Positions 1 to 8,438 of a stretch of 64,000 nt of DNA are shown one piece after another. This stretch comes from Streptomyces tanashiensis (GTDB taxonomy: Bacteria; Actinomycetota; Actinomycetes; Streptomycetales; Streptomycetaceae): assembly GCF_014648895.1 (NCBI RefSeq), contig NZ_BMRZ01000005.1:62001-126000 (forward strand), given 5' to 3'. A model generated the notes under the pieces. The model was not told where the DNA came from. It did not search any database and worked only from the letters and a program-made list of their open reading frames with translations. Position numbers and translations under genes: made by a program. Numbering within the stretch: position 1 is the stretch's first letter; every line of letters begins with the position of its first letter.

Positions 1-911
1 CCGTCCGGCCCCACGGCCACCGGCAGCGGCACGGCCGCCGCCTCCCGGAACAGATCCAGCGCCCCCGGATACGTCGGTGCCTCCACGAGCACCCCGTCGC
101 CCGGCGCGAGCAGCAGCCGGACCAGCAGCGAAAGGGCCTGCTGGGCACCGGTGGTGACCAGGATCTGCTCCGGCCCGGTCGGCACGCCCCGCGCCGCGTA
201 CCGGGCCGCGACCGCCGCCCGCAGCGCCCCGATCCCCGCCGGGTGGTATCCGAGGTCCCCGTCCGGCAGCACGAGCGAGCGGTACGCCTCCGCCAGCTCG
301 GCCGGCGGCCGTTCCGGGGCGGCGCAGCTCAGCAGGATCACGTCGTCCGGCGCCTCCAGGAGATGCAGGAAGAGCGGATTCGACGTCTCCTTCACCCGCG
401 GGGTGTCCAGCGTCAGCGCGGCCGCGGCCACCCGGGTCCCGCTGCCCTGGCGCCGCACCAGCGCGCCTTCCCGCCTGAGCGTCTCGTACGCGGCGACCAC
501 CGTCGTACGGCCCACGGAGAGGGCCACCGCGAGCCGCCGGTCCGGAGGCAGGAGCGCGCCCGGCGGCAGCGCACCCTCGTCGATCAGCCGGCGCAGCCGG
601 GCGGCGAGCAGCAGGTACAGCGGCCCGCGCCCGGCGGACCAGCGGCCGAGCCGGGCGACGAGGTCGTCCGGGCCGGGCAGGGATCCGGCGGGGGCAGGCA
701 GGGGCCCGGTGGGGGCGGGCAGGGATCCGTCCGGGGCAGGCAGGGACCCGGCGGGGAGGGGCAGGGACCCGGCGGGGAGGGGCAGGGGCCCGTCTGGGTC
801 AGGCAGGGACCCGGTGGGGCCGGGCAGGGATCCGTCCGGGAGGGGCAGGGGCACGTCCGGGAGGGGCGGGGACCCGGCCGGGACGGGGAGAGGCGTGTCG
901 ATTGGCTCCAT
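1..911 (-). CDS. MocR-type GntR/aminotransferase regulator, 3' end cut by window
   Basis: Fusion regulator: winged-helix GntR domain followed by a class-I PLP-aminotransferase-like domain. The GntR part (about residues 84-160) shows the recognition-helix sequence VGRTTVVAAYETLRREG and the wing RRQGSGTRV. The aminotransferase-like part continues to the window edge with GDLGYHPAGIGALRAAVA and EAPTYPGALDLFREA; the PLP-lysine lies outside. Residues 9-82 are ten proline-rich heptads of the form P-x-P-x-G-S-L, which are not part of the family fold. The ATG at 911 is chosen because it is the first start in frame and the repeats run straight from it; a start inside the repeat cannot be excluded. It is divergent from a Cys/Met PLP enzyme that it probably controls through GATTGG boxes in the 63-bp spacer. 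The family call is firm; the ligand is unknown. Confidence 0.9.
   Translation of the reverse strand, partial: MEPIDTPLPVPAGSPPLPDVPLPLPDGSLPGPTGSLPDPDGPLPLPAGSLPLPAGSLPAPDGSLPAPTGPLPAPAGSLPGPDDLVARLGRWSAGRGPLYLLLAARLRRLIDEGALPPGALLPPDRRLAVALSVGRTTVVAAYETLRREGALVRRQGSGTRVAAAALTLDTPRVKETSNPLFLHLLEAPDDVILLSCAAPERPPAELAEAYRSLVLPDGDLGYHPAGIGALRAAVAARYAARGVPTGPEQILVTTGAQQALSLLVRLLLAPGDGVLVEAPTYPGALDLFREAAAVPLPVAVGPD
666..887 (-). repeat. 21-bp tandem repeat encoding P-x-P-x-G-S-L heptads
   Basis: About ten imperfect head-to-tail 21-bp units inside the first MocR-type gene. Eight units fit P-[LGDA]-P-[DTA]-G-[SP]-L, and two tandem units are identical (PLPAGSL twice). The unit length is a multiple of three, so copy-number change would keep the reading frame. 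It forms an extended, probably unstructured N-terminal arm in front of the DNA-binding domain. Confidence 0.9.
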
Positions 912-936
912 CGCCGAACCAATCTGCCGGGATTGG
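900..936. promoter_or_regulatory. Candidate MocR operator: three GATTGG boxes
   Basis: GATTGG occurs at 900-905 and 931-936, with its inverse CCAATC at 919-924. This gives a direct pair spaced 31 bp start to start and an inverted pair. The cluster sits between the divergent MocR gene (ATG at 911) and the PLP enzyme (ATG at 975). MocR regulators characteristically bind direct plus inverted boxes in such spacers. Binding itself is inferred. Confidence 0.55.
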
Positions 937-974
937 ACCTGTGAAGGCAACCGGCGCCGCACGAAACTGAGTTC

Positions 975-2159
975 ATGACCGACTCCCCGCGCCCCGAGAC
1001 CCTCGCCGTTCACCCGCCCCGCGTCGAGGTCACCGGCAGCAGGCCCCTCGGCGTCCCCCTCCACCAGGGACACGTCTTCGCCTTCGACTCGGCCGACGCC
1101 CTCGCCGAGGGCTTCACCTCGCCGGACGCCTTCCTCTACGCCCGCCTCGGCAACCCCACCGTCCGCACCCTGGAGGACGCCGTCGCCCGCCTGGAGGGCG
1201 GGACCGCCGGGCTCTCCTTCGCCTCCGGCATGGGCGCCATCAACGCCGTCCTCCTCGGCCTGCTCGGCAGCGGCGGCCACGTCATCGCCCAGACCTGCCT
1301 GTACGGCGGCACGTACGCCGTCCTCAGCGACCTCGCCGCCCGCTGGGGCGTCGACGTCACCTACGTCTCCGGCACCGACCCGGAGGAGGTGCGGGCGGCC
1401 CTGCGCCCCGAGACCCGTCTCCTCTACCTGGAGACCATCGCCAACCCCACCACCCGCGTCGCCGACCTCCCGGGCCTCGCCGCCGTCGCCGCCGAGGCCG
1501 GGGTCCCCGTCGCCGTCGACAACACCTTCGCGTCCCCGCTGCTCTGCCGCCCCCTCGACCACGGCGCCGACATCGTCGTCCACTCCGCCACCAAGTACCT
1601 CGCGGGGCACGCGGACGTCCTCGGCGGCATCGCCGTCTTCAAGGACACCGAGCTGTACGGGAAGGTCCGCCGCCACGCGGTCGAACAGGGCGCGTCCACC
1701 GACCCGTTCGCCGCCTGGCTCACCCTGCGCGGCATGCAGACCCTGTCCCTGCGCATCGAGCGCCAGTCCGCGAGCGCCGCCGAGCTCGCCGCCCGCCTCG
1801 AAGCGCACCCGGCGGTCGAGGCCGTCCGCCACCCGGCCCTCGCGAGCCACCCGGACCGGGCGATCGCCGCGCGCCTGCTGCCCGGGGGCGGCGGCGGGGT
1901 CGTCTCGGTCGACCTCGCGGGCGGCCGGGAGGCGGGCCGCACCTTCGTCGAGGCGGTACGGCTCGCCTCCCTCAGCGTCTCCCTCGGCGACGTGAAGACC
2001 CTGGTGATGCACCCGGCGTCCACCTCCCACCACCAGCTCGACGCGGCCGCGCTCGCGGCGGCCGGCATCGGCGCCGGCACGGTCCGGCTCTCGGTCGGCA
2101 TCGAGCACGTGGAGGACCTGTGGACGGACCTGGAGCAGGCGCTGACGAAGACCGGCTGA
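975..2159 (+). CDS. Cys/Met-metabolism PLP enzyme (trans-sulfuration family)
   Basis: Fold-type I PLP enzyme of the cystathionine gamma-synthase / methionine gamma-lyase / O-acylhomoserine sulfhydrylase family. The PLP lysine is K207 in HSATKYLAGHADVLGG. YARLGNPT near residue 55 and SGMGAINA near 84 are the usual phosphate and substrate loops, and VDNTFASP (181-188) holds the PLP-stacking aspartate region. At 394 residues it is a normal full length. Which family reaction it performs (gamma-synthase, gamma-lyase or sulfhydrylase) cannot be read from the sequence. The divergent MocR-type regulator suggests local induction by a PLP-linked or amino-acid ligand. No strong Shine-Dalgarno precedes the ATG. 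Confidence 0.9.
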   Translation: MTDSPRPETLAVHPPRVEVTGSRPLGVPLHQGHVFAFDSADALAEGFTSPDAFLYARLGNPTVRTLEDAVARLEGGTAGLSFASGMGAINAVLLGLLGSGGHVIAQTCLYGGTYAVLSDLAARWGVDVTYVSGTDPEEVRAALRPETRLLYLETIANPTTRVADLPGLAAVAAEAGVPVAVDNTFASPLLCRPLDHGADIVVHSATKYLAGHADVLGGIAVFKDTELYGKVRRHAVEQGASTDPFAAWLTLRGMQTLSLRIERQSASAAELAARLEAHPAVEAVRHPALASHPDRAIAARLLPGGGGGVVSVDLAGGREAGRTFVEAVRLASLSVSLGDVKTLVMHPASTSHHQLDAAALAAAGIGAGTVRLSVGIEHVEDLWTDLEQALTKTG

Positions 2160-2161
2160 GG

Positions 2162-2653
2162 TCAGTCCTCCCGCTCCCGCTCCGCCATCCGGATGACGCA
2201 CACGGCGACGGCGATCTGCAGCGCCGCGTCCGCGTCCTCACGGACCACGTTCACCGCGTACGTCTCCCGGACGTGGAACCACTGCCGGGAGATGTGGGCC
2301 AGGAGCTCGCCCTCGTACTCGACGGTGAACTCCCGGTCCAGGATCCGGCCGCTGACATCCAGCCCGGTGCCGTCGACGAGCGTCACCCGGTAGTGGTTGC
2401 GGAGCAGGGAGAGCCGCTTGCGCCGGACGGTCGCGAGCGGCCGCTCGTCCCGCTCGATCGTCATGGCGTCCCGGAGGCTGAACATCTTCTGCCGCAGCGT
2501 GACGAGGACCTGCCCGTCGGGGTCCTTCAGCTCCAGGGTGTCGCGCAGCCGCAGGGCCTTCCCGTCGACGAGAAAGGCATGCCGCCCCCGCTCGTCCTCG
2601 ATCCAGTAGTCGTCGCCGATCGCGAAGATCTTGTCCCGTACGAGATATTTCAC
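2162..2653 (-). CDS. LURP-one-related family protein
   Basis: 163-residue protein beginning VKYLVRDKIFAIGDDYWIEDERGR, with the alternating beta-strand pattern of the LURP-one/tubby-like (DUF567) fold: short strands such as AFLVDGKALRLRDTLELKD, VLVTLRQKMFSLRDAM and FTVEYEGELLAHISRQW. The open frame extends much further upstream, but that part is low-complexity and overlaps the neighbouring promoter, so the GTG at 2653 is preferred. Its 3' end lies 2 bp from the end of the convergent PLP-enzyme gene. Family members resemble phospholipid-scramblase-like folds; the bacterial function is unknown. Confidence 0.82.
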   Translation of the reverse strand: MKYLVRDKIFAIGDDYWIEDERGRHAFLVDGKALRLRDTLELKDPDGQVLVTLRQKMFSLRDAMTIERDERPLATVRRKRLSLLRNHYRVTLVDGTGLDVSGRILDREFTVEYEGELLAHISRQWFHVRETYAVNVVREDADAALQIAVAVCVIRMAERERED

Positions 2654-2789
2654 GCGCCTATGTCTGCCCGGCGCCGGGGGTTTCTCACCCGAAGCGGCGG
2701 GTGAACGCGGGGAGCGGTTCGTTCCCGGGCGGCGCGTTCGGATCCACTGGGCGCGACCGGCCGTGGCCGGCGGATGGCAAGCTTGAACC

Positions 2790-4595
2790 ATGAACGATGC
2801 CGCCCCGGCGCCCACCCCCGCGCCCGCGCCCCGACGTGCCCGTGTCCGTGCCCCCGAGCTGATCGGCAAGGGCGGCTGGCTGAACACGGGCGGAGAAGAA
2901 CTGACCCTCGCCGACCTGCGAGGAAAGATCGTTCTGCTCGATTTCTGGACATTCTGCTGTGTGAACTGCCTGCACGTCCTCGACGAGCTTCGGGATCTGG
3001 AGGAGAAGCACCGCGACACGCTCGTGATCGTCGGGGTGCACTCGCCGAAGTTCGTGCACGAGGCCGAGCATCAGGCCGTCGTCGATGCCGTCGAGCGGTA
3101 CGAGGTGCATCACCCCGTGCTCGACGACCCGGAGCTCGCGACCTGGAAGCAGTACGCCGTGCGGGCGTGGCCGACGCTCGTCGTGATCGACCCCGAGGGG
3201 TACGTCGTCGCCCAGCACGCCGGTGAGGGGCACGCCAACGCCATCCGGACGCTCGTCGAGGAGCTGGAGGCCGAGCACGAGTCCAAGGGGACGCTGCGGC
3301 GCGGGGACGGGCCGTACGTGGCGCCCGAGCCCGTCGCGACCGACCTGCGCTTCCCCGGGAAGGCCGTCATGCTCGCCGGCGGGAACTTCCTCGTCTCCGA
3401 CACCACCCGGCACCAGCTCGTCGAGCTGGCCGAGGACGGCGAGACCGTCGTGCGGCGGATCGGGGAGGGAGTGTTCCGGGAGCCTCAGGGGCTCGCGCTC
3501 CTGCCGGACGGCAAGGTCGTCGTCGCCGACACCGTGAACCACGCCCTGCGCACCTACGACCCGGAGACCGGTGCGATCGAGCTCGTCGCCGGCACCGGCA
3601 AGCAGTGGTGGCAGGGGTCCCCGACCTCCGGGCCGGCCCTCGACGTCGACCTTTCCTCGCCGTGGGACGTCGCCTGGTGGCAGGGCAAGGTGTGGATCGC
3701 CATGGCCGGTGTCCACCAGCTGTGGACGTACGACCCCGAGAGCGGGACCGTCGAGGTCGCCGCCGGTACGACGAACGAGGGCCTCGTCGACGGGCCCGCC
3801 GCCGAGGCCTGGTTCGCGCAGCCCTCCGGGCTCGCCGCCACCGAGGACCGGCTGTGGATCGCCGACTCCGAGACCAGCGCGGTCCGCTGGATCGACACCG
3901 ACGGCGTCGTCCACACCGCCGTCGGCACCGGGCTCTTCGACTTCGGTCACCGCGACGGCGCCGCCGAGCAGGCCCTCCTCCAGCACCCGCTGGGTGTGAC
4001 AGCCCTGCCCGACGGCTCGGTCGCCGTCTCCGACACGTACAACCACGCCCTGCGCCGCTACGACCCCGCGACCGGTGAGGTCACCACCCTGGCCACGGAT
4101 CTGCGCGAGCCCAGCGACGCGGTCCTCGTCGGCGGCGACATCGTGGTCGTCGAGTCCGCCCGGCACCGGCTGACCCGGCTGCGGCTGCCCGAGGAGGCCG
4201 TCCAGGTGGAGTCCGCCGCCTACCGGACGCAGCGCGAGGCCACCGACATCGCCCCCGGCCGGCTCCGGCTCGACGTCGTCTTCCAGGCGCCGACCGGGCA
4301 GAAGCTGGACGAGCGGTACGGTCCCTCGACCCGCCTCCTGGTCTCCTCGACCCCGCCGGAGCTGCTGGCGGGCGGCGAGGGGACGGGCACCGATCTCTTC
4401 CGGGAGCTCGAACTGAACCCGGACGTGACCGAGGGCGTGCTGCACGTGTCCGCGATGGCCGCGTCCTGCGACGACGACCCCGCGAACGAGTACCCGGCCT
4501 GCCACGTCCACCAGCAGGACTGGGGCGTCCCGGTGAAGGTCACGGAGACGGGAGCGACCCGCCTGCCGCTGATCCTCGCGGGCATGGACGGCTAG
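2790..4595 (+). CDS. Thioredoxin-like/NHL-repeat protein (NHLRC2 type)
   Basis: 601 residues. The N-terminal thioredoxin/TlpA-like domain (about 25-165) has the redox motif C57-V-N-C60 in DFWTFCCVNCLHVLDE, plus AWPTLVVIDPEG holding the cis-proline loop. It is followed by a beta-propeller of NHL-type blades (about 185-460; EPQGLALLPDGKVVVADTVNHALR, HPLGVTALPDGSVAVSDTYNHALR) and a C-terminal beta domain (about 470-600). This is the NHLRC2 architecture found from bacteria to animals. There is no signal peptide or transmembrane segment, so it is expected in the cytoplasm. A thiol-disulfide or peroxide-related role is inferred only from the CxxC motif. Monocistronic; convergent with a small membrane protein gene 3 bp away. 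Confidence 0.9.
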   Translation: MNDAAPAPTPAPAPRRARVRAPELIGKGGWLNTGGEELTLADLRGKIVLLDFWTFCCVNCLHVLDELRDLEEKHRDTLVIVGVHSPKFVHEAEHQAVVDAVERYEVHHPVLDDPELATWKQYAVRAWPTLVVIDPEGYVVAQHAGEGHANAIRTLVEELEAEHESKGTLRRGDGPYVAPEPVATDLRFPGKAVMLAGGNFLVSDTTRHQLVELAEDGETVVRRIGEGVFREPQGLALLPDGKVVVADTVNHALRTYDPETGAIELVAGTGKQWWQGSPTSGPALDVDLSSPWDVAWWQGKVWIAMAGVHQLWTYDPESGTVEVAAGTTNEGLVDGPAAEAWFAQPSGLAATEDRLWIADSETSAVRWIDTDGVVHTAVGTGLFDFGHRDGAAEQALLQHPLGVTALPDGSVAVSDTYNHALRRYDPATGEVTTLATDLREPSDAVLVGGDIVVVESARHRLTRLRLPEEAVQVESAAYRTQREATDIAPGRLRLDVVFQAPTGQKLDERYGPSTRLLVSSTPPELLAGGEGTGTDLFRELELNPDVTEGVLHVSAMAASCDDDPANEYPACHVHQQDWGVPVKVTETGATRLPLILAGMDG

Positions 4596-4598
4596 GTC

Positions 4599-4943
4599 CT
4601 AGCGGACGATCCCCTGGTTCCTGGACGGGCGCCCCGCGGCCCCGTCCAGGCAGCCCTCCACCCAGGCCGCCGGGTCGTGCACGGCCCGGTCGCCGCCCAT
4701 CCCCCGCCGTTCCATCAGCGCGCACTCCCCGGCGAGCAGCGCCTTCGTGCGCGAGCCGTCGACGTCGTAGCCGCGGATGCGGGAGGCCTGGGTGAAGCCG
4801 CCCTCGTAGGCGATGTCCGTGCCCCACGGGGGCCGTTCGTCGTACCGGCCTATCAGGACGCCCGCCGCCGCCGTGGCGAGCACGGCGGCGGTGGTGACTG
4901 CGGCGGTGAACTTCCCCCGCGAGGGGCCCTCATGACGGTGCAT
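4599..4943 (-). CDS. Small membrane-anchored hypothetical protein
   Basis: 114 residues with a short basic N-terminus (MHRHEGPSRGK), one hydrophobic segment at about 12-31 and then a soluble tail with two cysteines (GECALM, VEGCLDG) that could pair outside the cell. The tail is acidic and glycine-rich with no recognisable domain. It lies between the NHLRC2-like gene and the M18 peptidase gene, whose end is 50 bp upstream on the same strand. Function unknown. Coding seems real because the codon usage matches the strand pattern and no better frame exists here. Confidence 0.65.
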   Translation of the reverse strand: MHRHEGPSRGKFTAAVTTAAVLATAAAGVLIGRYDERPPWGTDIAYEGGFTQASRIRGYDVDGSRTKALLAGECALMERRGMGGDRAVHDPAAWVEGCLDGAAGRPSRNQGIVR

Positions 4944-4993
4944 GAGGGCGACGCTGTCAGGCGGGGGCTTTCGCGGATGTTTCGCCGGGGAGG

Positions 4994-6301
4994 TCAGCCC
5001 TCCAGGAAGGCGACCAGCGCGTTGGCGAGGAGGTACGGGTCGTCCGCGCCGCAGAGTTCGCGGGCGCTGTGCATCGAGAGGATCGCGACGCCGATGTCGA
5101 CGGTCGAGATGCCGTGCCGGGCGGCGGTGATCGGGCCGATCGTGGTGCCGCAGGGCATGTCGTTGCTGGAGACGAAGGACTGCCAGGGCACCCCCGCCTT
5201 CTCGCAGGCGGCGGCGAAGACCGCGCGGCCGCTGCCGTCGGTGGCGTACCGCTGGTTGACGTTCACCTTGAGGATCGGGCCGCCGTTGACGCGCGGGTGG
5301 TGCGTCGGGTCGTGGCGCTCCGCGTAGTTGGGGTGGACGGCGTGGCCGGTGTCGGAGGAGAGGCAGACGGTGCCGGCGAAGGCGCGGGCCCGGTCCTCGT
5401 AGGAGCCGCCGCGGGCGTAGACCGAGCGCTCCAGGACGTTGCCGAGGAGGGGGCCCTGGGCGCCGGTGTCGGCCTCGGAGCCGTTCTCCTCGTGGTCGAA
5501 GGCGGCGAGGACGGGGATGTACGGGAGGTCGTCGCGGCCCGCGAGGGAGGCGAGCGCGGCGGTGGCGGCGTGGACGGAGAGCAGGTTGTCCATGCGGGGT
5601 CCGGCGAGGAGTTCGCGGTCGCGGCCGAGGTAGGCGGGGGCGTCGACGGCGTGGACCATGAGGTCCCAGCCGGTGACGTCCTCGGCGTCGACGCCGGCCT
5701 CGGCGGCGACGAACTCGATGAGGTCGCCCTCGTGGACCTGGCCGATGCCCCAGATGGGCTGCATGTGGCGCTGGCGGTCGAGCTTGAGGCCGTCGTTGAC
5801 CTGGCGGTCGAGGTGGATGGCGAGCTGCGGGACGCGCAGCAGCGGCCGGTCGACGTTGACGAGGTGGTGGCTGCCGTCGCGGAGGGTGAGGCGGCCGGCG
5901 AGGCCGAGGTCGCGGTCGAGCCAGGTGTTGAGGAGGGTTCCGCCGTAGATCTCGACGGCGACCTGGCGCCAGCCCTGGGCGCCCATGTCGGGCTGCGGCT
6001 TGACGCGCAGGTTGGGGGAGTCGGTGTGGGCGCCGACGATGCGGTACGGGGTGTGGGCGGCGGCGCCCTCCGGCACGTACCAGGCGATGATCGCGCCGCC
6101 GCGGATCACGTATTTCCCGCCGCTCGTCCCGTCCCAGGCCGCGGTCTCCTCGACGCGGCGGAAGCCGACCTTCTCCAGCCGGTCGGCGGCGCTCGCCACC
6201 GCGTGGTACGGCGAGGGCGAGGCCGTCAGGAAGGCCATCAGGTCGTCGGTGTGGCCGCGGTCGAAGGGGCCGGCGGTGGGACGGGAAGCTGCGCTGCTCA
6301 T
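4994..6301 (-). CDS. apeB: M18 family aminopeptidase
   Basis: 435-residue dinuclear zinc aminopeptidase of the aspartyl-aminopeptidase (M18) family, which removes N-terminal residues from peptides in the cytoplasm. Metal and catalytic motifs are in order: VGAHTDSP (about 90), LDRDLGLAG, AAFDHEENGSEADTGAQGP (about 265, with the catalytic glutamate), and CLSSDTGHAVHPNY. The C-terminal MPCGTTIGPITAARHGI and ILSMHSARELCG segments are also typical. Length is normal for bacteria. Start ATG at 6301. The gene name follows common actinobacterial annotation; the family is certain, the symbol less so. Confidence 0.92.
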   Translation of the reverse strand: MSSAASRPTAGPFDRGHTDDLMAFLTASPSPYHAVASAADRLEKVGFRRVEETAAWDGTSGGKYVIRGGAIIAWYVPEGAAAHTPYRIVGAHTDSPNLRVKPQPDMGAQGWRQVAVEIYGGTLLNTWLDRDLGLAGRLTLRDGSHHLVNVDRPLLRVPQLAIHLDRQVNDGLKLDRQRHMQPIWGIGQVHEGDLIEFVAAEAGVDAEDVTGWDLMVHAVDAPAYLGRDRELLAGPRMDNLLSVHAATAALASLAGRDDLPYIPVLAAFDHEENGSEADTGAQGPLLGNVLERSVYARGGSYEDRARAFAGTVCLSSDTGHAVHPNYAERHDPTHHPRVNGGPILKVNVNQRYATDGSGRAVFAAACEKAGVPWQSFVSSNDMPCGTTIGPITAARHGISTVDIGVAILSMHSARELCGADDPYLLANALVAFLEG

Positions 6302-6412
6302 GGGTTCACCTTACGCAGGGACCGGAATACGAATACGGGACCCCGGAGAATGGGAACCGGGAGCTTCGGGGTGCCCCGGGGGAACGGAACGCGGGCGGTC
6401 CCGGGCAGCAGA

Positions 6413-6444
6413 ACGGCCCGCCCCCCTCCCCGGGGACGGGCCGT
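6413..6444 (-). terminator. Rho-independent-like hairpin after the acyl-CoA dehydrogenase gene
   Basis: ACGGCCCG at 6413-6420 pairs with CGGGCCGT at 6437-6444 across a C-rich loop, about 20 bp beyond the dehydrogenase stop codon. No U-tract follows, which is usual in this GC class. Confidence 0.7.
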
Positions 6445-6465
6445 GCTCTCAGGACGAAGCGCGTC

Positions 6466-8295
6466 TTAGAACGCGGCCTCGTCCAGGTCCATGAGCGAGC
6501 CGTCGACGGTGTCGGCGAGCGCGCGCTCGGCGGAGACGCCGGGCAGGATGTTGGCGGCGAAGAACTTCGCGGCCGCGATCTTGCCCTGGTAGAAGGCGAC
6601 GTCCTTGCCCGTGGCGCCGGCGGCCAGCTTCTCGGCGGCGACGGCCGCGCCCTTGAGGAGCAGGTAGCCGACGACGACGTCGCCGGAGGCGAGCAGCAGG
6701 CGGGTGGTGTTGAGGCCGACCTTGTAGATGTTCTTGACGTCCTCGCCGGTGGCGGTGAGGTCGGTGATCATCTTGCCGACGATGCCCTCCAGGTCGACGG
6801 CGGCCTTGGCGAGCGCGTCGCGGGCGCCGGCCAGCTCCTCGCCGCCGGTGCCGACCGCGAGGAACTTCTTGATCTCCTCGGACAGCGCGTTCAGGGAGGC
6901 GCCCTGGTCGCGGACGATCTTGCGGAAGAAGAAGTCCTGGCCCTGGATGGCCGTGGTGCCCTCGTAGAGGGTGTCGATCTTGGCGTCCCGGATGTACTGC
7001 TCGATCGGGTACTCCTGGAGGAAGCCGGAGCCTCCGAAGGTCTGGAGCGACTGCGCGAGCTGCTCGTAGCCCTTCTCGGAGCCGTAGCCCTTGACGATCG
7101 GGAGGAGCAGGTCGTTCAGGCCGTGGAGCGCCTTGGCGTCCTCGCCGGCCGCTTCCTTGACCGCGATCGCGTCCTGCACGGAGGCCGTGTAGAGGACGAG
7201 GGAGCGCATGCCCTCGGCGTACGCCTTCTGCGTCATCAGCGAGCGGCGGACGTCGGGGTGGTGCGTGATGGTGACCTTGGGCGCGGCCTTGTCCATGAAG
7301 TTGGCCAGGTCGGTGCCCTGGACGCGCTCCTTGGCGTACTCCAGGGCGTTGAGGTAGCCCGTGGAGAGGGTGGAGATCGCCTTCGTGCCGACCATCATGC
7401 GGGCGAACTCGATGATGAGGAACATCTGGCGGATGCCGTCGTGCTTGTCGCCGATCAGCCAGCCCTTGGCGGGGTGCTGGTCGCCGAAGGTCATCTCGCA
7501 CGTGTTGGAGGCCTTGAGGCCCATCTTGTGCTCGACGTTGGTGGCGTAGACGCCGTTGCGCGCGCCCAGCTCGCCGGTCTCCCAGTCGAACTCGAACTTC
7601 GGGACGAGGAAGAGGGAGAGGCCCTTGGTGCCGGGGCCGGCGCCCTCGGGGCGGGCGAGGACGTAGTGGAGGATGTTCTCCTCCATGTCGTGCTCACCGG
7701 AGGTGATGAAGCGCTTGACGCCCTCGATGTGCCAGGAGCCGTCCTCCTGCTGGATGGCCTTGGTGCGGCCGGCGCCGACGTCCGAGCCCGCGTCGGGCTC
7801 GGTGAGGACCATGGTGGAGCCCCAGCGCTTCTCGACGGCGATCTGCGCGACCTTCTTCTGCGCCTCGTTGCCCTCGTTGTAGAGGATGCCGGCGAAGGCC
7901 GGGCCGGAGGAGTACATCCAGATGGCCGGGTTCGAGCCGAGGAGGAGCTCCGCGTAGGCCCAGATGAGGGAGCGCGGGGAGACGGTGCCGCCGATCTCCT
8001 CGGGGATGCCCAGGCGCCAGTACTCGGACTCCATGAAGGCGTTGTACGACTTCTTGAAGGTGGCGGGGACCGGGGCGGTGTTGGTCTCCGGGTCGAAGAC
8101 CGGCGGGTTGCGGTCGGCGTCGGCGAAGGACTCCGCGAGCTCGTTCTCGGCGAGACGGCGGATCTCGTCGAGGATGCTCTTGGCGGTCTCGACGTCCATC
8201 TCCTCGAACGGACCGGTGCCGTAGACCTTGTCGCGGCCGAGGACCTCGAAGAGGTTGAACTCGATGTCGCGGAGATTCGACTTGTAGTGGCCCAT
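6466..8295 (-). CDS. Acyl-CoA dehydrogenase, long form with C-terminal extension
   Basis: 609-residue FAD flavoenzyme that forms the alpha,beta double bond of acyl-CoA thioesters (beta-oxidation). The N-terminal and middle domains carry WGSTMVLTEPDAGSDVGAGRTKA (flavin/substrate loop) and the IEGVKRFITSGEHDM segment. The C-terminal helical domain carries LQTFGGSGFLQEYPIEQYIRDAKIDTLYEGTT, where the catalytic glutamate of YEGTT is expected. The last about 130 residues are the extra C-terminal domain of the roughly 600-residue subclass (FadE5/DmdC-like). Substrate chain length cannot be deduced. Two palindromes upstream suggest repression by a fatty-acid-responsive regulator. Confidence 0.93.
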   Translation of the reverse strand: MGHYKSNLRDIEFNLFEVLGRDKVYGTGPFEEMDVETAKSILDEIRRLAENELAESFADADRNPPVFDPETNTAPVPATFKKSYNAFMESEYWRLGIPEEIGGTVSPRSLIWAYAELLLGSNPAIWMYSSGPAFAGILYNEGNEAQKKVAQIAVEKRWGSTMVLTEPDAGSDVGAGRTKAIQQEDGSWHIEGVKRFITSGEHDMEENILHYVLARPEGAGPGTKGLSLFLVPKFEFDWETGELGARNGVYATNVEHKMGLKASNTCEMTFGDQHPAKGWLIGDKHDGIRQMFLIIEFARMMVGTKAISTLSTGYLNALEYAKERVQGTDLANFMDKAAPKVTITHHPDVRRSLMTQKAYAEGMRSLVLYTASVQDAIAVKEAAGEDAKALHGLNDLLLPIVKGYGSEKGYEQLAQSLQTFGGSGFLQEYPIEQYIRDAKIDTLYEGTTAIQGQDFFFRKIVRDQGASLNALSEEIKKFLAVGTGGEELAGARDALAKAAVDLEGIVGKMITDLTATGEDVKNIYKVGLNTTRLLLASGDVVVGYLLLKGAAVAAEKLAAGATGKDVAFYQGKIAAAKFFAANILPGVSAERALADTVDGSLMDLDEAAF

Positions 8296-8340
8296 GGCGA
8301 CGGCTCCGTAAGGCTCGGGGAGGCAGGTTCCTCGTACACG

Positions 8341-8389
8341 TACCAGCGAGTAGCAACACGCTCTCTACGATGATGCTACCCACCGGTAA
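8341..8389. promoter_or_regulatory. Two TACC/GGTA-type palindromes upstream of the acyl-CoA dehydrogenase
   Basis: TACCAGCGAGTA at 8341-8352 and TACCCACCGGTAA at 8377-8389 are imperfect palindromes with TACC/GGTA arms, 36 bp apart start to start. They lie in the spacer between the dehydrogenase (start 8295) and the divergent SseB-like gene (start 8439). The form suits a TetR-family fatty-acid regulator; this is inference. Confidence 0.4.
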
Positions 8390-8438
8390 TAAGAGCAACC
8401 CCTTTCGGGTCATCTGTGACGCAGTAGGCTCATGGCCC

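Noticed and set aside
151..978. Long plus-strand reading frames through the start of the window
   Set aside because: They are shadows of the minus-strand MocR gene: Arg/Gly/Pro-rich low-complexity translations over the 21-bp repeat, with no domain.
2685..4511. 608-residue minus-strand open frame over the NHLRC2-like gene
   Set aside because: It is the mirror of the high-GC third positions; the plus strand shows thioredoxin and NHL motifs in order, the minus frame none.
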